From Anaerolineae bacterium (GTDB taxonomy: Bacteria > Chloroflexota > Anaerolineae > Aggregatilineales > Phototrophicaceae), in the NCBI GenBank assembly GCA_017303635.1, contig JAFLCG010000023.1, forward strand, positions 1 to 64,000: a DNA stretch of 64,000 bases. Reading direction: 5' to 3'. The translations under genes were made by a program, and so were the position numbers. Positions 42,091-52,000 of this stretch are shown here, one piece after another. Numbering within the stretch: position 1 is the stretch's first letter; each line of letters begins with the position of its first letter. Under the pieces are notes generated by a model. It was not told where the DNA came from. It saw only the letters and a list, made by a program, of their open reading frames with translations, and did no database searches.

Positions 42091-44077
42091 TGTGAGTCGA
42101 CAACGGATTCAACGCAGCCTGTTCCAGCTGGTACTCGGTCGTATCCGACCAACTCCAGCGGTAGGGATACTTCTTCTCACCGCGGTAGTGGTTGGTGAAG
42201 CGGCGGTCAGTGGTGAAGTGATAGGCGTAGTGGAAAGCGATGCTGCTCCAATTCCAGTGGGGGAAGGCTCTCATGATCTCGACCTGGGGACGCGCCGCCT
42301 CGACCATCTCACGCAGTCGTTCCAGTTCGGCCTGGGTCCAGTGCTGGCGGTAGTCGCCCCAGCGGAAGATCAGCGAGGTCTGCGAACCATCTCGCCAGCG
42401 CACGGTCAGTTCCCGGCGGACTTCGTCCAGAGCCGTCACATTGGCATAGTCGGCCAGCGCCTCGAACAAAGCACGGCGTTTGGTGGCGGGGACATGCCCC
42501 CAGTGGGCGATGATGCTATCCAGCACCGGGCGGACATCTTCGAGAAGCGTCTGGGTAGCGTCTCCCTGCTGCAGGACGGCCAGTTCGCTCCGCAGGCGTT
42601 CGATCTCACGCTGGTTGGCAGCGTAGCTGGCTTCCAGACTGCGGACCATGTCCGGGTGCTGGAGCATCTTGAGGTTCTCCAGGATGGCAGCTTTGGCGCG
42701 TTCGGCGGAACGGATGTCACTCTCAACCCGCCGCAGTTCGGCATGACCATTCTTCCGGGTGCTGGCGATGGCGGTCTGCCAGGCGGTCTCATCCACGGTG
42801 GTGGCTTTCAGGCGTTCCAGCAGCAGATCATCAATGGTCTTGTCGATGCGGCTGGCTTTGGCGCTGAAGCGCAGTTCTCGATGAAGGTTACGGAGTGAGT
42901 ACTGGTAGACCTGGTTGTGGCTGTTCCAGTGAATGTGCAGGCGGCGATGTGGGTAGTCCGGCAGGTCATCCGAGAAGACCAGCCCGCCATAGACCGGCGG
43001 CGCTTCGGTCCGATCTGCCCGCGCATGGCGATTGTAGGTGCGATGCGGATGGTAGTGAGGGTTCGGTTCCCCGTAGAAATCGTTGGGAGAGAGGGCATTG
43101 AAGGCATACATGAACAGGTCTTCATCGACAATCGCTTCATGATTGTAGAAGCGGATGATCGCCTCCCGATGCACCCAGTGTCCAACATAAACTACATTGG
43201 TCAGCATTTTGCCAAAGCCGGTCAGGGAGGGGATGACCCGCCCGGAATGGCGCGAGCGATAGCGCGTCCGCTGGTCGATCTTGAAGCCTTCCGGCACCAG
43301 TTCGTTCATGTTGTCAGGGAAGAACGGACCGTACTGCTCGATGTGATTGTAGGTCTTGATCAGATTGCGATTGAAGCGTTTGAACAACTCGAAGTAGGTA
43401 CGGATGACATCCGCCGCCGGGCGGAAGGGGACATAGCTGCGATGCAGTGGGTTAGGGGTACCATCCGGCAGTTTCGGACGCAGATCGACCATGTAACCGA
43501 CGATGATCTGGCGACCCGCCCACTTGCCCTGTTCATGCAAATGAGCACGGCTGGCGTGCAGGCGACCCTTGATGTGGTATTCGAGGAAGTCTGCTGCGTG
43601 CTGGGCTTCATCGCGGAAGATCTTCATGTGATAGGCACCCATGGTCGGGTGGTTGAAGTCGTAGAGCATCCGGGGCGTGAGCACACAGACGCGATTGCGT
43701 TTGCAGGCGTCGATGAAGATGTTGACCTGAATCTGGGTCACATCCCGGAAGAAGCGATCCACATCCTGAGCAGCCACCAGGCTGATCTGACCACTCTCGA
43801 TCAGGTCGACCAGATGGGACATGCCAGGGCGTTCGCTGATCTTCTTCGAGCCGCTGACCCCGGCATCCATGTCGATCATCAGGATGGCATCTGGCGACCA
43901 GCCTTGGCGGACGAGATGCTCGAACATATCAACGGTTTGCAGGGTGGTGTTGATGTTGCCAATCTGGGCATCGGTGGATTGACGGTAGTAAATCGCGGCA
44001 GGGCGATCCACCGGCAGGGGAGATGCGCCGTAATGGTCGTTCTTGGGTTCGGGTCGTCGGATGTAGCGCGTTGGCAT
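42077..44077 (-). CDS. Large serine recombinase (site-specific integrase)
   Basis: A 666-residue recombinase. The N-terminal resolvase domain shows IYYRQSTDAQ with the nucleophile Ser34, DAGVSGSKKISERPGMSHLV and AAQDVDRFFRD; the recombinase domain follows from about residue 190, then a coiled-coil region at about 440-500 (RRVESDIRSAERAKAAILEN, and EASYAANQREIERLRSELAV). Large serine recombinases usually have a cysteine zinc ribbon between those parts; here the equivalent stretch (VYGGLVFSDDLPDYPHRRLH) lacks the cysteines, an unusual feature. The 3' end lies exactly at the break in the methyltransferase gene, as expected for a gene at an att site. GGAG lies 9 bases before the start. Confidence 0.85.
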   Translation of the reverse strand: MPTRYIRRPEPKNDHYGASPLPVDRPAAIYYRQSTDAQIGNINTTLQTVDMFEHLVRQGWSPDAILMIDMDAGVSGSKKISERPGMSHLVDLIESGQISLVAAQDVDRFFRDVTQIQVNIFIDACKRNRVCVLTPRMLYDFNHPTMGAYHMKIFRDEAQHAADFLEYHIKGRLHASRAHLHEQGKWAGRQIIVGYMVDLRPKLPDGTPNPLHRSYVPFRPAADVIRTYFELFKRFNRNLIKTYNHIEQYGPFFPDNMNELVPEGFKIDQRTRYRSRHSGRVIPSLTGFGKMLTNVVYVGHWVHREAIIRFYNHEAIVDEDLFMYAFNALSPNDFYGEPNPHYHPHRTYNRHARADRTEAPPVYGGLVFSDDLPDYPHRRLHIHWNSHNQVYQYSLRNLHRELRFSAKASRIDKTIDDLLLERLKATTVDETAWQTAIASTRKNGHAELRRVESDIRSAERAKAAILENLKMLQHPDMVRSLEASYAANQREIERLRSELAVLQQGDATQTLLEDVRPVLDSIIAHWGHVPATKRRALFEALADYANVTALDEVRRELTVRWRDGSQTSLIFRWGDYRQHWTQAELERLREMVEAARPQVEIMRAFPHWNWSSIAFHYAYHFTTDRRFTNHYRGEKKYPYRWSWSDTTEYQLEQAALNPLSTHTSPP

Positions 44078-44162
44078 CTCTCAACTCCTGCACAGCTCAA
44101 CAAAAACGCCCGATTCCTGCGTGTGGTACGACAAGAGCCGAGCGCATGATGTACAATGCGTC

Positions 44163-44381
44163 CTAGCCCTGCACAGTGTCGTAACCACTTGCGGGGTCAG
44201 CCAGGTCGTCGGGTTGGCTCCCGGCGGTCTGGCGAACATGCTGAGTTGACTGCGCGTCACTATACAGCGTTTCCTCGAAGTGTGCAACAATCTCCAGCAA
44301 GGCGCGGCAGAGCGCCAGCTGATCAACTCCTTCTGTCTTCGGTGCAGTCTTGTCATCAACACTATGGGGCAGTGGCGGCAT
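44163..44381 (-). CDS. Small hypothetical protein near the recombinase
   Basis: A 72-codon frame (MPPLPHSVDDKTAPKTEGVD, then LCRALLEIVAHFEETLYSDA) with a predicted helical middle and a polar, low-complexity tail. I do not recognise it. It lies 85 bases upstream of the recombinase start and is read in the same direction, so it might be a regulator or excision factor of the element. The longer frame up to 44441 lacks a ribosome site. Confidence 0.45.
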   Translation of the reverse strand: MPPLPHSVDDKTAPKTEGVDQLALCRALLEIVAHFEETLYSDAQSTQHVRQTAGSQPDDLADPASGYDTVQG

Positions 44382-44546
44382 GGCTTTGCTCTCGGCTGTG
44401 TTAAATCTGTCACAACAGCATAGCAAAGTGGGTGAGCCCAAACCCCGGAATCTTACAGGTTGGGGTTGGTAATCCTACACCCATTACGTACAACATTACA
44501 GCGAGATGGCTGGTTTTGCGTCACAGCCAGGACGATGAGCTATCGC

Positions 44547-45458
44547 TCATGCATAAGCTGCGTTGAGCAGCCGCGCCGCCCGCTTCATGTGCTTGCGGAA
44601 GGTCGATGCTTTGCGACCATGTGCTTCTGCCGCCGCGGTGTAGGTCTTGCCGTCTATCTGCGCCTGGATCGCTGCACCGATGCAGGGCGTGTCACGGTAG
44701 CTGGCTGCCAGCATCTCAGCCGGTGAGGTGTGACCGCGCTGGTACTGCTCCCGCCAGGAGCGATAGGCCGGGCAGTGCCGTGCTGGTGCGGACACGATAG
44801 GCTCCTTACAGGCCGTTGGCGGATAGTCGTGCTGCTCCAGAAACACCTGGGAGAACTCATAGCGCAGATCGGCCTGCACCGGCAGGACGAAGCGTTGGTA
44901 CCAGCGCCAACTATCCATTCCCGCCAATGCCGCTGCATCCTTGCGGGATACCTCGGTCGTCAGGAAATACAGCGCGACCAAATGCTTGAACGATTGCGCG
45001 TACTTCGCCGCCAGCTTCTGCATGATGCGTTCGATGTCCACTCGCATATCGACGTAAGTCGCCCATGCGGCCCAGGTCTCGCTGCGATGGTGTTCCAACC
45101 CGGTGATGACGAACTCATCTCCGTTGCCTCGCCACTCGGCAGCCACCAACGGCTCCAGCCGATCATAACGCCCTTCCTGATCGCGCAGGGTCGAAATCTT
45201 GCAGCGTGCCAGGACAAAAAAGACCGCCTGTCGGCGGGTCTTCTCAGTCAGGAAGTCGGGCTGGGCTGCGAGCTGCTCCCACAGCGCCATCATCCCGATT
45301 TGTAGACACTCGTCCAACTGATGCGGCTGGATGCCATTGCGTTTCATGACGTTGGTCACATAGTGTGCGAGATCAGCGTAGAGCTGCTCGAACGTGAATT
45401 CACCTGCCCATGAAGTCGGGTAGACAGCCACCTGCAATGAAGACTGAGACGCAGACAT
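44547..45458 (-). CDS. Sigma-factor-like protein of the mobile element
   Basis: A 303-residue protein beginning MSASQSSLQVAVYPTSW behind GGAGG (45468-45472); a frame open to 45503 is not needed. Residues about 15-100 look like a sigma-70 region 2 (FEQLYADLAHYVTNVMKRNG, then LDECLQIGMMALWEQLA), and about 145-200 could be a region 4-type HTH (YAQSFKHLVALYFLTTEVSR, then AAALAGMDSWRWYQRF). The C-terminal part has a second HTH-like segment (KTYTAAAEAHGRKASTFRKH). It could be an alternative sigma factor or a phage-type late regulator. It is read toward the recombinase, and a fragment of another gene lies on the other side. Function is inferred only from pattern. Confidence 0.6.
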   Translation of the reverse strand: MSASQSSLQVAVYPTSWAGEFTFEQLYADLAHYVTNVMKRNGIQPHQLDECLQIGMMALWEQLAAQPDFLTEKTRRQAVFFVLARCKISTLRDQEGRYDRLEPLVAAEWRGNGDEFVITGLEHHRSETWAAWATYVDMRVDIERIMQKLAAKYAQSFKHLVALYFLTTEVSRKDAAALAGMDSWRWYQRFVLPVQADLRYEFSQVFLEQHDYPPTACKEPIVSAPARHCPAYRSWREQYQRGHTSPAEMLAASYRDTPCIGAAIQAQIDGKTYTAAAEAHGRKASTFRKHMKRAARLLNAAYA

Positions 45459-45529
45459 TATGAGAACCTCCCACCGTGCTGGATGCGCCAGCGCGCTGAG
45501 CACAACCGCTCAGGCACCCGGGGCCAGCG

Positions 45530-45720
45530 CAGGGGAGGAACCTGTCAAACAAGACCGCGTCAGCGGGCTAGGCGGGTGGTTCGGTGGTCACGTCCCGAAG
45601 GGATGGGAGCAGCGTACCGCCTGCCGGTGTTTGATAGGCGGGGCCACGCGCTGTACGATCACCTCGTGACGGTTGTGGGAGGAAAGTATGAACTGATCGA
45701 ATTTCATATCCTTAGATTTA
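45530..45720 (+). pseudogene. Frameshifted gene remnant upstream of DISARM
   Basis: Two plus-strand frames join into one protein-like stretch: VSGLGGWFGGHVPKGWEQ in one frame and AYRLPVFDRRGHALYDHLVT, followed by VVGGKYELIEF, in the next. The shift lies near 45612. No start or family is recognised. It appears to be the leftover of a gene of the GC-rich mobile block, ending where AT-rich sequence begins at about 45700. Confidence 0.35.
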
Positions 45721-45958
45721 GGACTAAATGTAACCCTATTGCTATGACAAGTGTGATGTGTTTTTAAGGTGACGAGATATCAATTCCCACAAGACACTAT
45801 TAAACGTTAGAATAGACGTATCTCATCTACATAGGTAGTTGTTGGATATGAGATCATACGTATTACTCGTAGGGTGTCAATCACCTCAATTAGCAGTTCA
45901 TTCTGAAAACCAAGAAGTCAATGCATCTCCATTATTGTTTGCTTGTTAAGGGATAAAT
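45721..45958 (+). promoter_or_regulatory. AT-rich leader of the DISARM operon
   Basis: About 240 bases that are much richer in A and T than the preceding DNA. It contains no gene. GTATCTCAT near 45829 and ATGAGATCATAC near 45847 form a rough dyad that could be an operator. The promoter of the operon at 45959 should be here, but no convincing -35/-10 pair stands out. There is no adjacent regulator gene for DISARM. Confidence 0.4.
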
Positions 45959-48900
45959 ATGCAACTACCAGAGCAAGGACAGATCGTCAGTGTGCGTAGA
46001 AGGATGTATACCGTCACTGAAGTGCGTCCTAGCAGCATAGCTTCGCCTACAGTCGAGTTGCCAATGAACTTGATCACATTGGCATCAGTAGAGGATGATG
46101 CTCTCGGAGAATCGATACAAGTTCTTTGGGAGACTGAAGTCAACGCACAAATAATCGAACGCGCCGAATTACCGTCTTTATCGGGGTTCGACACACCGGA
46201 GCGCTTGGACACTTTCCTAGACGCTGTGCGATGGGGATCTGCTTCACAGGCTGATCGTGCCGCGTTGCAAGCGCCATTCCGAAGCGGCATCCAACTGCAG
46301 GATTATCAACTTAATCCATTGGTACGTGCTGTTCAAATGCCACGTGTTAGCCTCTTGATTGCCGACGATGTGGGGTTGGGAAAGACCGTCGAGACGGGTC
46401 TGATTATTCAAGAGTTGATTTCCCGCAACCGCGCGCGTTCAGCAGTGATCATTTGCCCCGCCGGGTTACAGCTTCACTGGCGCGACCAAATGCGGGACAA
46501 ATTTGGTCTAGAGTTTCGTATTATAGACAGCGAATCAATGCGGCAACTCCGGCGAACACGTGGTATCCACGTCAATCCGTGGACTCACTTCCCGCGTCTT
46601 ATCACGTCGATGGACTTCATCAAACGCGATCGCCCGCTGCTGCAATTTCTTAACAGCTTACAGGATAAACCCCGTTATCCCCGTCCATTTGATATTCTCG
46701 TGATCGACGAAGCCCACAATGTTGCTCCATCAGGACGCGGAAATTACGCACTGGATAGCCAGCGCACGACGGCTATTCGCGAGATTGTGCCTTACTTTGA
46801 GCATCATTTGTTTCTTTCAGCAACGCCTCACAACGGATTCCCGGAAAGCTTCAGTGCACTGTTGGAATTGCTAGACAATCAACGATTTGCTCGGGGCATT
46901 ACGCCAGATCCGCGCCAGTTGGAAGCAGTAATGGTACGACGCCTGAAGCGTGACTTGAGGGACCGATTCGACCAACCGATCTTTGCAGAACGGCGTATAG
47001 AGCCGATTGAAGTGAGCTACTCGGGCGAAGAGCGCCAGATTCACCGTTGGCTGAACGAGTATGCACAGCTTCGACGGAGTCATGCAAGATCCGATGAAGA
47101 GCGTTACGCCTCTGAGTTTGTGCTGAAACTACTCAAGAAACGCTTACTATCTTCACCTGAAGCGTTCCGTAAGACACTGGAGCGTCACAAGGAGAGCATC
47201 ACTAGACCTCGATCCACAAATGAGACTGATGTCCCCAGTTCAGTGGGTGTTCTGCGGCGGCAAATTGCCATCACAGAAGAAGACTATGCCAATGACGAGG
47301 ATATCGAAAGCGCCAACGACAGCGCTGTAGTGGCTGCAACTCGAACTGTATCTCCACCGACAGATGAAGAGAAGCGGCTACTTGACCACATGCTGGCCGC
47401 AGCGAAACTCGCCAGCGAGCGCCGTGACAGCAAGACATTGCGTTTGATTGAATGGTTGAAGCAGGTCGTCAAGCCCGATGGTGTCTGGAATGACGAGCGC
47501 GTGATCCTCTTCACCGAGTATCGCGCTACACAGCAATGGTTACAACAGGTACTGTTTTCGGCGGGACTTGGCGATGCTGACCGACTGCGGCTGATTTACG
47601 GGGGGATGGACGGAGATGAGCGCGAGGCAATCAAGGCGGCCTTCCAGGCTGCTCCCAGCACAGAAAATCGCGTTCGTATCCTGTTGGCTACGGATGCTGC
47701 TTCCGAGGGCATCGACCTCCAGAATTACTGCCATCGACTTGTTCACATCGAGATTCCCTGGAACCCCAACCGCCTTGAACAACGCAATGGACGTATTGAC
47801 CGCATGGGGCAGAAGCATGCACCACTGATCTATCACTTTGTACCGCGTGGCTATGAGCGTACAGTGGATAGCCTCTCCAGTGGCGTCTCGATGAACGAAC
47901 TGGAAGGCGATCTTGAGTTTCTCATGCGCGCAGTCGAAAAAGTTGAGCAGATGCGGGAAGACCTGATGGGTAAGGTAGGCGATGTCATTGCCGCCCAGGT
48001 GGAAGAGGCGATGCTTGGTTTCCGCCGCCGTCTTGACTTGGCGAGCGTTGAAGAGAAGACGCGCCCGGCACGAATGCTGCTCAAGCTAGAGCGAGAACTC
48101 GATACGCGCATCCAGAAACAAATACAGGCGTTTTACGATCAGCGACATGTGCTTCGCTTGACCCCTGAACATGTGCAGAAAGTCGTCGAAGTAGCGCTTG
48201 ATATCGCAGGACAGCCAGCGCTTCAACCGGCGGCGGGCAAACCGGGAGCATTCTTTATCCCGTCGATGAAGGGGACATGGCAGGCGGCGAAAAATGGGCT
48301 GGCACATCCCTTCACCCAAGAAGAACGCCCGGTGGTCTTCGATGAGCGTCTGGCAGGAGATGATAGTGTTGTTCTGGCACATCTGAACCATCCTCTGGTG
48401 CTGCTGGCACAGCGACTTCTGCGGGCGGAAGTGTGGTCGCCACAGGGAAGCCTCCATCGGGTAACAGCACGGATTGTGCCGAATCATGCGTTGAATGCGC
48501 CAGCAGTGGTTGCTTATGCTCGTCTGGTCGTGGTAGGTGGTGGACGGTATCGCCTGCACGAAGAACTGATTACCGCAGGAGGGATACTGACCTACGGAGA
48601 GCGTCCCAGTTTTAGACGGATGAGTGTAGGTGATTTAAACACCGCTTTGGATGCTGCCGAAGCCTGTTTACCCGGTGAACGCACCCTGGAAAGTCTTACA
48701 CATCATTGGGATGTGTTCGCACCGTCATTGCGCTCCGCGCTGGATGTCCGAATGAGTGAGCGCATTGAGACCATCACAAAACAGCTTGCGGATCGGGGAA
48801 AAAATGAAGCTGAGGATGTGCGTGCAGTATTGATGGAACTGGAAACTTCAATCCGTCGGGAACTCAACGCCCCTGAAGCGGTGCAGAAATTCCTGCCGGG

Positions 48901-49084
48901 ATTTGCGCCGAGCGAGCGTGAACAGTATGAACGGGATCTCAACGCACTGCGTGCCAGACTTGAGCGCATTCCAGATGAAATCGAGCATGAGCAGCAGGCG
49001 GTTATGGCACGCTACTCTGATTTGCAACCGCGCCTGTTCCCGGTTGCCGTGATGTTTCTCATACCAGCCAGTATGGATCGTTAG
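45959..49084 (+). CDS. drmD: DISARM SNF2-like helicase DrmD
   Basis: A 1041-residue SNF2-family helicase, the first gene of the class 1 DISARM operon. Walker A DDVGLGKT places Lys142; the Walker B DEAH box is at Asp250-His253 (VIDEAHN); motif III SATPHNG and the motif VI RLEQRNGRIDRMG are intact. The long C-terminal half (about 720-1041) holds coiled coils and an unassigned domain. Class 1 DISARM proteins restrict incoming phage DNA; DrmD is a helicase or translocase thought to feed the DrmA-DrmB complex. The ATG at 45959 follows a weak AAGGGAT. The stop is nine bases before drmMI. The family assignment rests on motifs and gene order. Confidence 0.9.
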   Translation: MQLPEQGQIVSVRRRMYTVTEVRPSSIASPTVELPMNLITLASVEDDALGESIQVLWETEVNAQIIERAELPSLSGFDTPERLDTFLDAVRWGSASQADRAALQAPFRSGIQLQDYQLNPLVRAVQMPRVSLLIADDVGLGKTVETGLIIQELISRNRARSAVIICPAGLQLHWRDQMRDKFGLEFRIIDSESMRQLRRTRGIHVNPWTHFPRLITSMDFIKRDRPLLQFLNSLQDKPRYPRPFDILVIDEAHNVAPSGRGNYALDSQRTTAIREIVPYFEHHLFLSATPHNGFPESFSALLELLDNQRFARGITPDPRQLEAVMVRRLKRDLRDRFDQPIFAERRIEPIEVSYSGEERQIHRWLNEYAQLRRSHARSDEERYASEFVLKLLKKRLLSSPEAFRKTLERHKESITRPRSTNETDVPSSVGVLRRQIAITEEDYANDEDIESANDSAVVAATRTVSPPTDEEKRLLDHMLAAAKLASERRDSKTLRLIEWLKQVVKPDGVWNDERVILFTEYRATQQWLQQVLFSAGLGDADRLRLIYGGMDGDEREAIKAAFQAAPSTENRVRILLATDAASEGIDLQNYCHRLVHIEIPWNPNRLEQRNGRIDRMGQKHAPLIYHFVPRGYERTVDSLSSGVSMNELEGDLEFLMRAVEKVEQMREDLMGKVGDVIAAQVEEAMLGFRRRLDLASVEEKTRPARMLLKLERELDTRIQKQIQAFYDQRHVLRLTPEHVQKVVEVALDIAGQPALQPAAGKPGAFFIPSMKGTWQAAKNGLAHPFTQEERPVVFDERLAGDDSVVLAHLNHPLVLLAQRLLRAEVWSPQGSLHRVTARIVPNHALNAPAVVAYARLVVVGGGRYRLHEELITAGGILTYGERPSFRRMSVGDLNTALDAAEACLPGERTLESLTHHWDVFAPSLRSALDVRMSERIETITKQLADRGKNEAEDVRAVLMELETSIRRELNAPEAVQKFLPGFAPSEREQYERDLNALRARLERIPDEIEHEQQAVMARYSDLQPRLFPVAVMFLIPASMDR

Positions 49085-49093
49085 AGGAAAACT

Positions 49094-52000
49094 ATGGCTA
49101 CTGTCCAACAGCAACACGCCGAGTGGCTGTCTTTACTGGAAATTTCCGGTCCGTTCTTGAGCCTCGAAGTGCTGAACAAAGTCTTCCCGCAGGGCGTGGA
49201 CATGATCGAACCCGCCCGCGCCAGCGAACTGCGGGCAGCATACGAGGAATGGAGCGTTGAAGCACCGCGAGACCCGCGCTTCCATCGTCAGTGGGTGCTG
49301 TATGTGCTGCAAACGCTGTTGGGATGGGATGACACGGTACTGGCGGAAGGACAGGCAATTCCCGAACCATTCCATTACACCGCCGTCGAACATGGCGGAG
49401 AGCAGATCCGCCCAACCTTCATCCTGCATGAACGCCGCCAGCCGAATTTGGTGCGGGCAATAGTCAGCGTCTATACACCGGAGGTAGCCCTGGACAAATC
49501 GCTGCCGCGTACATTGTGGTCAGCAAGCCCAGCGGCGCGAATGCTGGCACTGCTGCACGCAACAGGTGTGCAGATCGGGCTTGTGACTAACGGCGAACAG
49601 TGGATGATCGTCAGCGCGTCAAAAACCGGCATGGCAGGGTTTATCTCGTGGTATGGCGATCTGTGGAATGAAGAGCGCCTGACGCTGCGCGCCTTTGTGA
49701 GCCTGCTGGAAGCACGGCGCTTCTTTGGGGTGGCAGACGAAGATACGATTGGGGCGATGCTCCTCAAGAGTGCCGATGATGCCGAGGAGGTGACTGACCA
49801 GCTTGGGATGCAGGTGCGCCAGGCGGTTGAGATTCTGGTGCGGGCGCTGGATCGCTGCGATCAGGATACGAAAGGTGCGCTGCTTGAGGGTATACCGGAA
49901 TCCCGCCTGTATGAAGCTACGCTGACGGTGATGATGCGTCTCGTGTTTCTGTTGAGTGCCGAAGAACGCGGGCTGTTTTTGCTCGGTGATGAGCTGTACG
50001 ACCAGAATTACGCGATTTCGACCTTACGCGCCCAACTGCACGAAGCGGCAGATCGAACGGGCGAGGAAGTGCTGGAGCGCCGAAGCGATGCCTGGTCACG
50101 ACTGCTGGCGACCTTCCGGTTGGTGTATTACGGGGCAAGCCATCAGGATTTGAAACTCCCTGCGTATGGCGGCAGTCTGTTTGATCCGGGGCGTTTCCCG
50201 TTTCTGGAAGGCGGTCAGACAGGTATACCGCCCGCTGTGGATAATCGCACCGTCTTACACCTGCTGGACGCGCTGCAAATTCTGCAAACGCGGGGTGAAG
50301 CCCGCCGTCTGAGCTTCCGGGCGCTGGATATTGAGCAGATTGGGCATGTCTATGAAGGCTTGCTCGACCACGAAGCCCGCCGCGCCGACGAGGTTGTCCT
50401 TGCGTTCGATGGCTCAAAGAATCAACAGCCAGAAATCCCCCTGTCTATTCTGGAAGCCCAGTCAGACGTTATCAAATACCTGAAAGAAATAACCGGGCGC
50501 AGCAGCGTATCGCCGATCAAAAATGCGCTGAAAAAATCGCCCGACGGTGAACGCCTGCGCCGCCTGTTCGAGCATTCCTGCCGCAGTGATCGGGCGCTAT
50601 TTGATCGCGTGATGCCCTACCTCAACCTGCTGCGCGATGATGAATTTGGCAATCCGCTGGTGATTCATCCCGGCAGCGTTTATGTGACTTCCGGGGTGGA
50701 GCGCCGCGCCACTGGCACACACTACACGCCGCGTTCGCTGACCGAACCGATTGTCGAACACACCTTAGAGCCGCTGGTCTATCGCGGTGTGGCGGAAGGG
50801 CTACCGCCTGATGAATGGGCGTTAAAAGCGCCGCGTGAAATCCTGTCGTTGAAAGTCTGCGATATGGCGATGGGCAGCGGCGCATTTCTGGTGCAAGCCT
50901 GCCGTTATCTGGCGGCACGGCTGATTGAAGCGTGGGAACGCCGCATCGAAGCCGAAGACACGCCGATTCCCCGTTTGAATATTGATGGCGAACCACCGAC
51001 GGGTGCGCTGACTGAAATCCTGATTCCCGACGACCCAAACGAGCGTATGACGCTGGCGCTGCGCCTGATTGCGGATCGCTGCCTGTATGGAGTGGACAAG
51101 AACCCACTCGCATCGGAAATGGCGAAGCTCAGTCTGTGGCTGACGACACTGGCGAAAGGGCGACCTTTCACCTTCCTCGATCACGCCCTGAAATGTGGTG
51201 ACTCGCTGCTGGGTGTGAACCTTGACCAGCTCCGTAACTGGACGCTTGATTTGAGCGATGCCCCCAAGAACGTCCCCTTGCTGGCAACGCGTATTCGTCT
51301 ACAGATTGACGAGGTGGTGAAACTGCGTCGGAAACTTGAATCCTTCACAGTGAACACTGTACAAGATCAGCAGGAGAAGGCGCGACTGCTGGCGGAAGCC
51401 GATGCAAAGACCCACGACCTGCGTGTCGCGGGTAACCTGCTGCTGGCGAGCTATTTTAACACCTACAGCAAGAAAGAACAGGCGGCGATGCGCGGCCACC
51501 TGCTGGAAGTGATACAGAAGGGAACCGATGTGCCTGAAGGCTACTATGCGCCAGTAGAGGATGTGTTCAGTCGCACGCCTTTCCATTGGGAACTCGAATT
51601 CCCCGAAGTTTTCATTGGTGAACGTGGGGGCTTTGATGCCTTTGTTGGTAATCCCCCGTTTCAGGGTGGATCGAACATTACTGGGGCACACGGTGTCCCC
51701 TACCGCGATTACTTGGTGGAGAATGTGGCGGACGGCAAGAGAGGAAACGCTGACTTATGCGCCTATTTCTTTCTGCGGGCGTATGACTTATTGCGCAAGG
51801 GCGGAACTTACGGCTTGATCGCCACTAATACTATTGCCCAGGGAGACACACGCGATGTGGGCTTAGTGCAGTTGGCTAACAAAGGGGCGACGATTTACCG
51901 TGCCACGAACAATGTACCGTGGCAAGGAGCGGCAGCAGTAGCCGTGGATGTGGTGCATATTTGCAGGTGTGATTATGTAAATATACTTTACTTAGACGAT

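Noticed and set aside
42917..44149. 410-codon frame antisense to the recombinase
   Set aside because: It is the reverse-frame shadow of a GC-rich gene whose own strand has clear resolvase motifs.
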